Shown piece after piece: positions 17,523-26,233 of a stretch of 64,000 nucleotides of DNA. The DNA is from Asticcacaulis sp. MM231. Lineage in GTDB: Bacteria; Pseudomonadota; Alphaproteobacteria; Caulobacterales; Caulobacteraceae. Position numbers and translations under genes: made by a program. Under the pieces are notes generated by a model. The model was given only the letters and a program-made list of their open reading frames with translations, was not told the origin of the DNA and ran no database searches. Position 1 is the first letter of the stretch. Every line of letters begins with the position of its first letter. The DNA is taken from NCBI RefSeq assembly GCF_964186625.1, contig NZ_OZ075108.1, forward strand, positions 2,927,001 through 2,991,000. Direction: 5' to 3'.

Positions 17523-18812
17523 ATGTCCGCTAACGTGACAACGCCTGTTACAAAGACGCCCTGGGGCGCCGTGCTGCTGTTCTGCGGCCTGTTTGCCATC
17601 TTTGGTTTCGTGACCTGGCTCAATGGGCCGCTCATCACCTTTTCCAAACTGGCCTTTAGCTTAAGCGACGTCGAAGCCTTTCTGGTGCCGTCGGTTTTTT
17701 ACCTCTCCTATTTCTTCCTGGCCCTGCCCTCGGCCTTTATCCTGCGCAAGACCGGCATGAAAACTGGCATGGCGCTCGGCCTGCTCGCCATGGCGATCGG
17801 CGCCGCCGCTTTCGGGCAGTTTGCCTCCATGCGCCTGTTCCCGCCGACGCTGGCCTCCCTGTTCATCATAGGTGCTGGCCTTTCGCTGTTGCAGACGGCG
17901 TCCAACCCCTACATCTCGGTCCTGGGGCCGATTGAATCGGGCGCACAACGCATCGCGCTGCTTGGCATCTTCAACAAACTGGCGGGCGCCGCAGCACCGC
18001 TGGTCATCGGCACGCTGATTCTCACGGGTATCGGTGAGTTGCAGACCCAGGTCGATTCGGCCCCCACAGCGGCCGCACGCGAAGTGATTCTCAACGCCTT
18101 TGCCGCCCGCATCCATCTGCCTTACCTGCTGATGGGCGCATTCCTGGCCGTTATCGCCTTCTTGGTTTACAAATCCCCCCTGCCCAATATCAGCGATGAC
18201 GCCAATCCGGGCTCCGGCAAGAGCTTCACCGCCGCCATTCCGCAGATGTTCTTTGGCTTCCTCGCCATCTTCTTCTATGTCGGCGTCGAGGTCATGGCAG
18301 GCGATGCCGTCGGCACCTACGGCAACGGCTTCAATCTGCCGCTCGACCAGACCAAGTTCTTCACCAGCTTCACCATGGTAACCATGCTGATTGGTTACAT
18401 CTGCGGCCTGATCGCCATTCCGCGCTTCACCAGCCAGGAAAAGTACCTGACCTTCTCGGCGGTGCTCGGTGTTCTGTTCAGCATCGGCGCCTTCATGACC
18501 AAGGGCTATACCTCCGTGGCCTTCGTCTGGGCCTTAGGCTTTGCCAACGCCATGATGTGGCCCGCCATCTTCCCGCTCGGTATCCGTGGCCTCGGCAAAC
18601 TGACCGAATTCGGCGCCGCCTTCCTCGTCATGGGCATCATCGGCGGCGCGGTCATCCCGCAACTGTTCGCACACTTCAAGGACCAATACGGCTTCCAGCT
18701 CGTGTTCCTCTGCCTGACCGTGCCCTGCTACATCTACATCCTGTTCTTTGGACTGATCGCCGGGGCAAAAGGCAAGCCCAACGCCGCTGCCGCCGCACCG
18801 ACAGATGTCTGA
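17523..18812 (+). CDS. nagP: N-acetylglucosamine MFS transporter (FucP/NagP family)
   Basis: A 429-residue major facilitator with about twelve membrane segments, of the FucP/GluP sugar:proton symporter group (FGFVTWLNGPLI near the start; LLQTASNPYISVLGP at about residue 120; FYVGVEVMAGDAVGTYGNGF at about 255). As the first gene of the nag cluster it is assigned as the GlcNAc permease NagP. AAGGGGA precedes the ATG, and an ATACCA/TGGTAT palindrome overlaps the probable promoter. It is followed after 48 bases by the GlcNAc kinase, which is needed because this transport does not phosphorylate the sugar. Confidence 0.92.
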   Translation: MSANVTTPVTKTPWGAVLLFCGLFAIFGFVTWLNGPLITFSKLAFSLSDVEAFLVPSVFYLSYFFLALPSAFILRKTGMKTGMALGLLAMAIGAAAFGQFASMRLFPPTLASLFIIGAGLSLLQTASNPYISVLGPIESGAQRIALLGIFNKLAGAAAPLVIGTLILTGIGELQTQVDSAPTAAAREVILNAFAARIHLPYLLMGAFLAVIAFLVYKSPLPNISDDANPGSGKSFTAAIPQMFFGFLAIFFYVGVEVMAGDAVGTYGNGFNLPLDQTKFFTSFTMVTMLIGYICGLIAIPRFTSQEKYLTFSAVLGVLFSIGAFMTKGYTSVAFVWALGFANAMMWPAIFPLGIRGLGKLTEFGAAFLVMGIIGGAVIPQLFAHFKDQYGFQLVFLCLTVPCYIYILFFGLIAGAKGKPNAAAAAPTDV

Positions 18813-18860
18813 AAAGTTGTTCCTTCACCAAAACCTAACGCCTTCAAAGCCAACCGTGTT

Positions 18861-19784
18861 ATGTTGCACCTGATGAACCAACCTGATCCCCGCCTTACGC
18901 TCTTCGCCGGTGTTGACGGCGGCGGCACCAAATGCCGCGTCCGTCTGCGCAATGCCGAGGGCGTCCTGCTGGGCGAAGCCGAAGGCGGCTCCGGCAATAT
19001 CCGCCTCGGCCTCGAACTGGTGTGGGGCAATATCACCGCCGCGCTCGATCAAATTCTGGCACAAAACGGTCTCGACCGCTCAGCCTATGCCCATATGAGC
19101 CTGGGCCTCGGTCTCGCCGGCATCTCCTGCCTCGATGACGCCGTGGCCACCATAAAGGGCGGGCCGACATTCGCCCGCTGTGATGCGGCGTCCGACGCCC
19201 ACACCGCCTGCCTTGGCGCCTTTTCCGGTCGTGATGGCGCCATTCTGATCTCCGGCACCGGCAGCGCCGGCTATGCCTGGGTCGGGCAAAAGGCCCATCA
19301 GGTCGGCGGCTGGGGCTTCGAGGTCTGCGACAACGGTTCGGCCGCCGATCTGGGCCGCTCTGCCATCCGCGCTGCGCTGGAAGGGTTCGACGGCCTCGGT
19401 CCCCATACCGACTTCACACGCGCCCTGATCGCGCATTTCGGCGGTCATCCGGCCGATATCGTGCATTGGGTGACGCACGCCAAGCCGCGCGATTACGGCA
19501 CCCTGGCCCCGATCATCATCCCCTTTGCCGACAAGGCCGACATCGTGGCCGTGGCCCTGGTAAAGCGCTCGGCCGACGATCTGGCGCGTTATATCGAACA
19601 CCTGCATGTTCTGGGCGCCACGAAAATCTGCCTCGTCGGCGGCATGGCCCCTGTCTTCACACCGTGGCTCAGGCCCTCCGCCAGCGCCCTGCTGGCCGAG
19701 CCCGAACACGATGCACTCGAAGGCGCTATCCTGATGGCGCATGGCGTCAGCAACGGCATGACCACGGAAAAGGTGCCATCCTGA
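18861..19784 (+). CDS. nagK: N-acetylglucosamine kinase (BadF/BadG/BcrA/BcrD ATPase family)
   Basis: A 307-residue ASKHA-fold kinase. ATP/phosphate motifs are FAGVDGGGTKCRVRL near residue 15, SGTGSAGYAW near residue 130, and LVGGMAPVF near residue 258. It should phosphorylate imported GlcNAc to GlcNAc-6-phosphate. Context is decisive: it lies between the NagP transporter and the nagQ-nagB-nagA genes. A second in-frame ATG at 18873 is possible. Its stop overlaps the cutC start by one base (TGATG). Confidence 0.9.
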   Translation: MLHLMNQPDPRLTLFAGVDGGGTKCRVRLRNAEGVLLGEAEGGSGNIRLGLELVWGNITAALDQILAQNGLDRSAYAHMSLGLGLAGISCLDDAVATIKGGPTFARCDAASDAHTACLGAFSGRDGAILISGTGSAGYAWVGQKAHQVGGWGFEVCDNGSAADLGRSAIRAALEGFDGLGPHTDFTRALIAHFGGHPADIVHWVTHAKPRDYGTLAPIIIPFADKADIVAVALVKRSADDLARYIEHLHVLGATKICLVGGMAPVFTPWLRPSASALLAEPEHDALEGAILMAHGVSNGMTTEKVPS

Positions 19785-20560
19785 TGGCCGACACCCGCCC
19801 GCAAAAACCGCATCCTCAGGCCGGCCATGTGCTGCTCGAAGTCGTGGTCGACACGTCGGCAGGCCTGCGCGCGGCGGCCGATAACGGCGCCGACCGCATC
19901 GAACTGTGTGCGGCGCTGGGTGAAGGCGGGCTGACCCCATCGGTCGGGCTGATGCGACTGGCGGCGGAAACAGGCTGCCCGACGCGGGCGATGATCCGGC
20001 CGCGCGCCGGCGATTTCACCTATACGGCGGACGAACTGCACATCATGCACCATGATATCGTCGCGGCAGCGGCGTGCGGGCTCGAAGGCGTGGTGCTGGG
20101 CGCCAACCAGACCTCCGGCGCGCTCGACGAACCCGCTTTGAAGAGCCTGGTCATGCATGCCAAGGCGCATGGCCTGTCCGTTGCCCTGCATCGCAGTTTC
20201 GACCTTGCGCCCGATCCGCTGGCAGCACTCGATATCGCTCTTTCGCTCGGTATCACCACCCTCCTGACCTCCGGCGGCGGCCAGACAGCGGCGCAAGGTG
20301 TCGACGGGCTGACCACGCTGGTAAAGCACGCCGCCGGCCGTATTGAAATCTTGGCCGGCAAGGGCATCACAGCTGAGAATGTCGCGGCCATTCTGGTGTC
20401 GGGCGTCACCTCCGTCCACGCTTCATGCAGCGCGCCGATCCCGCCGCACGACAACCGCGCCTTCGCGCTTGGCTATGTCAATGCCGGCATGCGCGACACC
20501 TCGGCCCGGTCGGTGGCGCAGTTGAAGGCCATACTAACGGGTGCGGGAGGCGTATCATGA
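19784..20560 (+). CDS. cutC: CutC-family protein inside the nag operon
   Basis: A 258-residue TIM-barrel protein of the CutC family (LLEVVVDTSAGLRAA, GADRIELCAALGEGGLTPS, IRPRAGDFTYT, TSGGGQTAAQG). CutC was named for copper tolerance in E. coli, but the biochemical role is disputed. Here it is translationally linked on both sides: TGATG with nagK and ATGA with nagQ. That points to a part in amino-sugar metabolism rather than copper handling. The family call is firm; the role is inference from context. Confidence 0.9.
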   Translation: MADTRPQKPHPQAGHVLLEVVVDTSAGLRAAADNGADRIELCAALGEGGLTPSVGLMRLAAETGCPTRAMIRPRAGDFTYTADELHIMHHDIVAAAACGLEGVVLGANQTSGALDEPALKSLVMHAKAHGLSVALHRSFDLAPDPLAALDIALSLGITTLLTSGGGQTAAQGVDGLTTLVKHAAGRIEILAGKGITAENVAAILVSGVTSVHASCSAPIPPHDNRAFALGYVNAGMRDTSARSVAQLKAILTGAGGVS

Positions 20561-21342
20561 GCCTGCAGCACAAATCCTCTTCGCTGACGAAAGATAGCTC
20601 CATGTCGTTTGCTGAAACCATCGGCCGCCTGGCCAAGGACGATCCGGCACCTCTGTACCTGCAATTGCAGCGGCACCTGCGTGACGCCATCCAGAGCCGG
20701 CATCTGCATCAGGACGACGCCATCCCGCCCGAACGCGATCTGGCCGAGGATTTCGAGGTGTCGCGCATCACGGTGCGCAAGGCGATCGACGGCCTCGTCT
20801 CCGAAGGCCTGCTGACGCGCCGTCGCGGCGCAGGCACCTTCGTGGCCAGCCGCGTTGAAAAGAGCTTCTCCAAGCTGTCGTCCTTCTCGGAAGACATGAT
20901 CTCGCGCGGCCGCAAACCCCATTCGGAATGGGTGTCGAAATCGGCCGGCGCCGTCACACCGGAAGAATCGCTGTCGCTCGGCCTGTCGCCCGGCGCGCTG
21001 GTCTATCGCTTCCATCGCGTCCGTTTCGCCAACTCGACCACCATGGCGCTCGAATATTCGACCATCCCCGGCTATTGCCTCGCCTCGCCCGAAGCCGTCA
21101 CCAGTTCGCTGTATGACGCGCTGGAAAAGACCGGGCACCGGCCTGTGCGGGCGCTGCAACGCCTGCGCGCCGTGGCCTTCAATGCCGAACAGGCCGAACG
21201 CCTGGGCGTCAAACCCGGCGATCCCGGCCTCTTCATCGAACGTCGCGGCTTCCTTCAGGATGGCCGCGCCGCCGAATTCACCCAGTCCTATTACCGCGGC
21301 GACGCCTACGATGTCGTCGCCGAGCTGAACGATATCAGCTAG
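20557..21342 (+). CDS. nagQ: GntR/HutC-family regulator of the nag operon
   Basis: A 261-residue regulator. After a 30-residue lead, the winged helix-turn-helix starts at PLYLQLQRHLRDAI and includes PPERDLAEDFEVSRITVRKA and RRRGAGTFV; the rest is a UTRA-type effector domain. The ATG overlaps the cutC stop (ATGA) and has a perfect GGGAGG six bases upstream. In other proteobacteria NagQ controls GlcNAc genes and responds to a phosphorylated amino sugar. The likely binding sites are the ATACCA/TGGTAT palindromes before nagP. Confidence 0.9.
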   Translation: MSLQHKSSSLTKDSSMSFAETIGRLAKDDPAPLYLQLQRHLRDAIQSRHLHQDDAIPPERDLAEDFEVSRITVRKAIDGLVSEGLLTRRRGAGTFVASRVEKSFSKLSSFSEDMISRGRKPHSEWVSKSAGAVTPEESLSLGLSPGALVYRFHRVRFANSTTMALEYSTIPGYCLASPEAVTSSLYDALEKTGHRPVRALQRLRAVAFNAEQAERLGVKPGDPGLFIERRGFLQDGRAAEFTQSYYRGDAYDVVAELNDIS

Positions 21343-21364
21343 ATTTACGTACCAAGGAATACCC

Positions 21365-22432
21365 ATGACATCCCCTACCCTGACCCAGCCGGCTGTTGTT
21401 GACGCCGAATCGACCCTGATGTTTGCCGAGGCCTCCGAAGGCGGCGCGGCGGTCGAACGCTTCCTCACCCACAACAAGGACGCCCTTGCCCGCCTGTCGG
21501 TGCGCCTGAAGGCCAATCCGCCGCGTTCGGTCACCACCGTGGCGCGCGGCTCCTCCGATCACGCCGCCACCTTCGGCAAGTACCTGATCGAGACCCTGAC
21601 GGGCGTGCCCACCTCAACGGCCGCCATGTCGGTCTCCTCGATCTATGCCGCGCCGGTCGTGGCGAAGGATTCGCTGTGCATCGCCATCTCGCAGTCGGGC
21701 CGTTCGCCTGACCTGCTGGCCACGGTCGAGGCCCACCGCAAGGCGGGCGCCTATGTCGTGGCCCTGGTCAATGACGAAACCTCGCCGCTGGCAGCCCTGG
21801 CCGATGAACTTCTGCCCCTGTGCGCCGGTCCGGAAAAGTCGGTCGCGGCCACCAAGTCCTACATCGCGTCGCTGGCCGGTCTGGCCGCCATCGCCGCCGG
21901 CTGGTCAGGCGATGAAGCCTTGCAGGATGGCTTACGCGGCCTGCCAGAGCAACTGAAGGCCGCCTTTGCGCTCGACTGGACGCCGGCCCTGCCGCTCCTG
22001 ACCGATGCGCGCAACCTCTTCGTCATCGGTCGCGGCTACGGCTTCGCGGTGGCGCAGGAAGGCGCGCTCAAGCTGAAGGAAACCTGCGCCCTTCACGCCG
22101 AGGCCTTCTCCTCCGCCGAAGTCAAGCACGGCCCGATGGCCATCATCAATGACGGCTTCCCGATCCTCGCCTTCGCCACCTCCGACACCGCCGGTGACGG
22201 CGTGCGCGAAGCGGCGCAGGAATTCGCCGCCCGTGGTGCCAAGGTGCTGCTGGCCAATCCGGCCGGCGCCATCGCCACCACCCAGCACCTGCCCGCCCTG
22301 CTCAGCCATCCGGCGCTTGAGCCGATCCTGCAGATCCAGAGCTTCTACCGTCTGGCCAACAGCCTGTCGGTAGCGCGCGGCCTCGATCCGGACAGCCCTC
22401 CACACCTGAACAAGGTCACGAAAACGGTATGA
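21365..22432 (+). CDS. nagB-II: SIS-domain glucosamine-6-phosphate deaminase (NagB-II)
   Basis: A 355-residue protein with two sugar-isomerase (SIS) domains, related to the isomerase half of GlmS but lacking the glutaminase domain. Motifs are VARGSSDHAATFGKYLIE, AISQSGRSPD, AGPEKSVAATKSY and VIGRGYGFAVAQEGALKLKE. NagB-II enzymes convert glucosamine-6-phosphate to fructose-6-phosphate plus ammonia and replace classical NagB in many proteobacteria. It follows nagQ by 22 bases and overlaps nagA in an ATGA arrangement. Confidence 0.92.
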   Translation: MTSPTLTQPAVVDAESTLMFAEASEGGAAVERFLTHNKDALARLSVRLKANPPRSVTTVARGSSDHAATFGKYLIETLTGVPTSTAAMSVSSIYAAPVVAKDSLCIAISQSGRSPDLLATVEAHRKAGAYVVALVNDETSPLAALADELLPLCAGPEKSVAATKSYIASLAGLAAIAAGWSGDEALQDGLRGLPEQLKAAFALDWTPALPLLTDARNLFVIGRGYGFAVAQEGALKLKETCALHAEAFSSAEVKHGPMAIINDGFPILAFATSDTAGDGVREAAQEFAARGAKVLLANPAGAIATTQHLPALLSHPALEPILQIQSFYRLANSLSVARGLDPDSPPHLNKVTKTV

Positions 22433-23580
22433 TCACCTCCTTTACCAACGCGCAGATCGCTACGCCCGATGGTCAGATCACGACCGGCACCCTGACCTGC
22501 GAAGGCGAAACCATCACCGCCATCGGCGGATCAGCCCCGGCCGGCGCGCGCCTCATCGATGTGCAGGGCGGCTATCTGCTGCCCGGCTTCATCGACACCC
22601 AGGTCAATGGCGGCGGCGGCGTTCTGTTCAATGATGAAACCACCGCCGAGGGCATCGCCGCCATCGGCAAGGCCCACCGCGCCTATGGCACCACCGCCTT
22701 TATGCCCACCCTGATCAGCGACGAGCTGAGCGTGATCGATGCCGCCATGCGCGCCACCGAAGACGCCATCGCCAAGGGCGTTCCGGGCGTGCTCGGCATC
22801 CATATCGAGGGGCCGTTCATCTCGACCCAGCGCAAGGGAATCCATAATGCCGCGGTGTTCCGCACGCTCGACGCGGAGTCAAAAGCCCTGCTGAAGAGCC
22901 TCAAGCGTGGCAAGACTCTGGTGACCCTGGCGCCGGAAAACTGCACGCCGGAAGATATTGCCGAACTGGCGCAGGCGGGCGTCATCCTTGCCGCCGGCCA
23001 CACCAACGCGACCTATGACACCACCGTGACAGCGCTGAAAGCCGGCGTCACCGGCTTCACCCACCTGTTCAACGCCATGTCGCCCTTCACGCACCGCGCA
23101 CCGGGCGTTGTGGGGGCCGCGCTGGAAGACCAGACGAGCTATTCCGGCCTGATCGCCGATGGCCACCATGTCGACTGGGCCGCGCTACGCATTGCCCTGC
23201 GCACGCGTCCGATCGACCGCTTCATGCTGGTGACCGACGCCATGCCGACCGTAGGGTCTCCGACCAAGACGTTTGTGCTCAACGGCATGACCATCGTGGT
23301 GCGCGACGGCGTCTGCATGGGGCCGGACGGCACCCTGGCCGGTTCCGATCTCGATATGGCGACGGCTGTGCGCAATGCAGTCGAGCATGTCGGGGTCAGC
23401 CTCGGCGACGCGGCGATCATGGCCGCCACCGCACCGGCAAACTTCCTGGGCCTCGGCGCCTCACGCGGTTCGCTGGCTGTGGGTCAGCGCGCCGATATCG
23501 TGTGGCTGGACAAGGGCTTGCAGGTCAAGGGCACCTTTATTGGTGCGAAGCTCGATGAGGACCTAGCTGTTTCGGCTTAA
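22429..23580 (+). CDS. nagA: N-acetylglucosamine-6-phosphate deacetylase
   Basis: A 383-residue amidohydrolase that removes acetate from GlcNAc-6-phosphate. Family signatures are LPGFIDTQVNGGGG (about 50-63), GIHIEGPFIS (about 123-132, with the metal-binding Glu), AGHTNA near residue 190, and LVTDAMPTVG with the catalytic Asp near residue 270. It is the last gene of the nag operon, overlaps nagB-II by four bases, and is followed by a strong terminator. Confidence 0.95.
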   Translation: MITSFTNAQIATPDGQITTGTLTCEGETITAIGGSAPAGARLIDVQGGYLLPGFIDTQVNGGGGVLFNDETTAEGIAAIGKAHRAYGTTAFMPTLISDELSVIDAAMRATEDAIAKGVPGVLGIHIEGPFISTQRKGIHNAAVFRTLDAESKALLKSLKRGKTLVTLAPENCTPEDIAELAQAGVILAAGHTNATYDTTVTALKAGVTGFTHLFNAMSPFTHRAPGVVGAALEDQTSYSGLIADGHHVDWAALRIALRTRPIDRFMLVTDAMPTVGSPTKTFVLNGMTIVVRDGVCMGPDGTLAGSDLDMATAVRNAVEHVGVSLGDAAIMAATAPANFLGLGASRGSLAVGQRADIVWLDKGLQVKGTFIGAKLDEDLAVSA

Positions 23581-23606
23581 AGTCTGGGCGGCCTGATATT
23601 CAAAAC

Positions 23607-23647
23607 AAAAGCACGAACGTCATGATGTGAAGTTCGTGCTTTTTTGT
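23607..23647 (+). terminator. Intrinsic terminator of the nag operon
   Basis: An 11-bp perfect stem (AAAGCACGAAC at 23608-23618 with its complement at 23632-23642) with a 13-base loop is followed by a run of T. It lies 27 bases after the nagA stop. The A-rich left flank means it could also terminate the convergent transcript from the other side. Confidence 0.9.
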
Positions 23648-23676
23648 TGTCAGAAAATCGTCCGCCAGACCTAAGC

Positions 23677-24093
23677 CTAAGCGATGATATCCGGGCGGAT
23701 CTTGTCTTCGATCTTGGCAATCCGGTCACGCAGATAGAGCTTCTTGCGCTTGAGGCGGGCCAGTAGGATCTGATCCGGCAGGCGTGCCTGTTGCAGGGCG
23801 TTGATCGAATTGTCGAGATCCTTGTGCTCCTGCTTCAGCAGCGCGCATTCATTGCGCAGGATGACGACCTTGCCATCGATCGGCAATTCGCGGACGCGCG
23901 GTTCGAGATCATCCAACTGCGCCGGCGCCTCATCAGGCACAAGGCCGATATAGCTGTGATCGCCTTCGAGGCGTTCTGCGATGCGGCGCTCGATGTCCTT
24001 GTCGCTGTTGCCCTTGCCATCCTGGCCATCCGACTTGACGAGATGCAGATTATCGTTTCCGCGCAGGGTCCGGATGTTGCTGTCGTCATGCAT
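23677..24093 (-). CDS. DUF465 (YdcH-like) protein with a long N-terminal extension
   Basis: A 138-residue acidic protein. The C-terminal half (about 80-136) is a helical hairpin of the DUF465/YdcH type: LLKQEHKDLDNSINALQ, then LLARLKRKKLYLRDRIAKIE. The first 75 residues are polar and probably disordered. The function of DUF465 is not known. A second, shorter DUF465 gene is at 25424 on the other strand; such twin genes are common in alphaproteobacteria. Confidence 0.8.
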   Translation of the reverse strand: MHDDSNIRTLRGNDNLHLVKSDGQDGKGNSDKDIERRIAERLEGDHSYIGLVPDEAPAQLDDLEPRVRELPIDGKVVILRNECALLKQEHKDLDNSINALQQARLPDQILLARLKRKKLYLRDRIAKIEDKIRPDIIA

Positions 24094-24163
24094 GAGATGC
24101 CAACTCCTCTGTGGCTTAAGGGGTTGAAGCTAAAGGACAAAAAGGCGCCACGGAGGCCGCCCT

Positions 24164-24667
24164 TCATTCCCCATCATAACCCAAAAATTGCCCTTTGATA
24201 AGGGCTTCTGTCAGGCGCTCCAGCGCAAGGTCGGGTGCAACCTCACCCCATACGCCGGAAACCCTGCGCAAACTGGCCATGGCTCGTTCGTTAACGTTTT
24301 GATTTGTTTCAAATTTAATAGGGTTTTCAAGCACAACCAACTGCGCCATCAAGGCGCGTTCGGCCTCCAGCTCCAGGCCTTTTATTTTTTCGCGTAACGG
24401 CAATCTGTGCGCCGCATCGCCTTCGGTCAGGGCCGTTTTCAACCGCCGGCGCAGGAATCGCAACGGCACGATGACCTCGTCCGACCAGAGTCGCGCCAGC
24501 TCCGCCGCCTTTAGCGCCAGAGCTTCATCCACGGGGCCATCCAGCCACACCGCCCATAGCAGCAGCGGCACATTCTGACCGTGATCATCCTGCAGGCTGA
24601 GGCAGGCCGCAGCGACACCCTCGCCGCCATAGGCCTTGACCGCCCAGGTCCAGAAGTCAGCCTTCAA
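24164..24667 (-). CDS. TIGR02444-family protein
   Basis: A 167-residue protein. The start FWTWAVKAYGGEGVAAACLS, followed by LQDDHGQNVPLLLWAVWL, is the signature of the TIGR02444/DUF2390 family, found in proteobacteria and of unknown function. The 5' end overlaps the end of ubiX by 11 bases, so the two are translated from one message. The link to ubiX may be only operonic. Confidence 0.82.
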   Translation of the reverse strand: MKADFWTWAVKAYGGEGVAAACLSLQDDHGQNVPLLLWAVWLDGPVDEALALKAAELARLWSDEVIVPLRFLRRRLKTALTEGDAAHRLPLREKIKGLELEAERALMAQLVVLENPIKFETNQNVNERAMASLRRVSGVWGEVAPDLALERLTEALIKGQFLGYDGE

Positions 24668-25253
24668 GGCCGATATCCTCGCCCCAGCGCTTCATCGGCG
24701 CGTCGATATCGAACAGGCCAAGCGTGCGCGCCACGCTCTGCCGCACCATCTCATCGAGGCTTTCCGGCTTGGTGTAAAAGGCCGGCATAGGCGGGGCCAC
24801 GATGGCGCCCATCTCGGTGACCGCCGCCATAGAGCGCAAATGGCCGAGGTGCAGCGGGCTTTCGCGCACCATGAGCACCAGCCGGCGGCGCTCCTTCAGA
24901 CAGACATCGGCGGCGCGGCTGACCAGCGACGAGGTGACGCCTGTGGTGATCTCGCCAAGCGTCTTCACCGAGCACGGCGCGATCAGCATGCCGAGCGTTT
25001 TGAACGATCCCGAAGCGATAGCCGCGCCGATATCGGCCGGCTTGTAGACCACGTCGGCCAGGGCATGGACATCGGCCAGGGTCAGATCGGTTTCGGCGGT
25101 CAGGCTGAGCGCCGCCGCCTTGGAGATAACGAGGTGACTTTCGATGCCCGCCGCACGCAGGGCTTCCAGCGTGCGGATACCGTAAATTGCTCCGGACGCG
25201 CCGCTTATGGCGACAATAAGACGTTGATTAGGTTTTAATTTATCATTGTTCAT
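24657..25253 (-). CDS. ubiX: Flavin prenyltransferase UbiX
   Basis: A 198-residue flavoprotein that attaches dimethylallyl phosphate to FMN to make the prenylated flavin used by UbiD-type decarboxylases in ubiquinone synthesis. Diagnostic stretches are VAISGASGAIYGIRTLEAL at the N-terminus, IAPCSVKTLGEITTG near residue 92, and the conserved VLMVRESPLHLGHLRSM near residue 127. The length fits the family. The ribosome-binding site is weak. It precedes the TIGR02444 gene with an 11-base overlap. Confidence 0.94.
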   Translation of the reverse strand: MNNDKLKPNQRLIVAISGASGAIYGIRTLEALRAAGIESHLVISKAAALSLTAETDLTLADVHALADVVYKPADIGAAIASGSFKTLGMLIAPCSVKTLGEITTGVTSSLVSRAADVCLKERRRLVLMVRESPLHLGHLRSMAAVTEMGAIVAPPMPAFYTKPESLDEMVRQSVARTLGLFDIDAPMKRWGEDIGLEG

Positions 25254-25423
25254 GACGTAAAACAGCTTAACTCGCTCTAAACTATAATTCTCTCGTTACC
25301 GTGATCGGTTGTAATCGTTTGTGATTCTACATTCGCCCGTTACGGGTGTTCCCTAGGCTGTCGGGACAATCCGGTCCCGCCGTCAGATGAACCCAACATA
25401 GAGACGTTGAAGGATACTGCCTT

Positions 25424-25621
25424 ATGACCATCGAAGCGAGAGTTCGTGAACTCGACCATCGTCATCAATCCCTCAAGACCATCATTGCCCGCGAAGAGCG
25501 CAGCCCCTCCGTGGACTCTCTATACCTTAAGGAACTGAAACGGAAGAAACTTAAGCTCAAGGAAGAAATCGAGCGGATCAAGACCCTCCAGCGAAAGGAC
25601 ATGTATGATACGGTCCAGTAG
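25424..25621 (+). CDS. DUF465 (YdcH/SlyX-like) small helical protein
   Basis: A 65-residue charged protein predicted as a helical hairpin: ARVRELDHRHQSLKTIIARE, then YLKELKRKKLKLKEEIERIK. This is the DUF465 pattern without an extension. AAGGA lies about ten bases upstream of the ATG. An intrinsic terminator follows at 25667. The function is unknown; it is a compact paralogue of the protein at 23677. Confidence 0.85.
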   Translation: MTIEARVRELDHRHQSLKTIIAREERSPSVDSLYLKELKRKKLKLKEEIERIKTLQRKDMYDTVQ

Positions 25622-25666
25622 CTCAACCGGAAAATTCTAGCGCCGCCGTCGCGCCGCGCACAAGCA

Positions 25667-25703
25667 AAGACCTCCGGGACAGACGTTCCGGAGGTCTTTT
25701 TTT
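25667..25703. terminator. Bidirectional intrinsic terminator
   Basis: AAAGACCTCCG at 25667-25677 pairs perfectly with CGGAGGTCTTT at 25689-25699 and is followed by a run of seven T. It lies between the DUF465 gene and the convergent Lrp gene; A-rich and T-rich flanks let it serve both strands. Confidence 0.9.
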
Positions 25704-25719
25704 AACCTGCTATCCCTGC

Positions 25720-26184
25720 TCAGCCCATCTTGACGGTGCGGATCGAGAAGCTCGACGCCAGTTTCGACACGCCCGGCATGATGCTCAGCACATCGCGGTG
25801 GACATCTTCATAAGAGAGGCTCTCGCGCAGCACGATCTTAAGCAGGTAATCAGCCTCACCCGACATCAGATGGCATTCCTCGATGGCAGCGCAGGCCAGC
25901 GCCGCCTTCTCGAACTTTTCAAAGGTCTCGCGGCGCTGATCGGTGAGCGTGACGTGGACGAACACGGTGCCCTGCTTGCCCTGAACATTCTCGGCGATGA
26001 CAGCGCGATAGCCTGTGATGACGCCTTTTTGCTCCAGGATTTTCACCCGGCGGTGGGCGGCGGAGGGGGACAGGCCCACGGCCTCGCCCAGATCGGCCGA
26101 AGTGGCCCTTGCATCGCTGCGCAAAACCTTGATCAGCTCGCGATCGAAAGAATCAAGGTCGGAAAATTTATCGCTATTGGCCAT
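25720..26184 (-). CDS. Lrp/AsnC-family transcriptional regulator
   Basis: A 154-residue regulator of standard length. The helix-turn-helix is SADLGEAVGLSPSAAHRRVK (about residues 29-48), followed by the RAM/AsnC effector domain with VFVHVTLTD, CHLMSGEADYLLKIV and LPGV-like MPGVSKL. These proteins sense amino acids. The neighbours do not reveal the target; the intergenic space before the Sel1 gene is 49 bases. Confidence 0.93.
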   Translation of the reverse strand: MANSDKFSDLDSFDRELIKVLRSDARATSADLGEAVGLSPSAAHRRVKILEQKGVITGYRAVIAENVQGKQGTVFVHVTLTDQRRETFEKFEKAALACAAIEECHLMSGEADYLLKIVLRESLSYEDVHRDVLSIMPGVSKLASSFSIRTVKMG

Positions 26185-26233
26185 GTTATTGAGAATATAT
26201 CCACCGACCTGTCAGATCAAGCGCCAAAATTTC

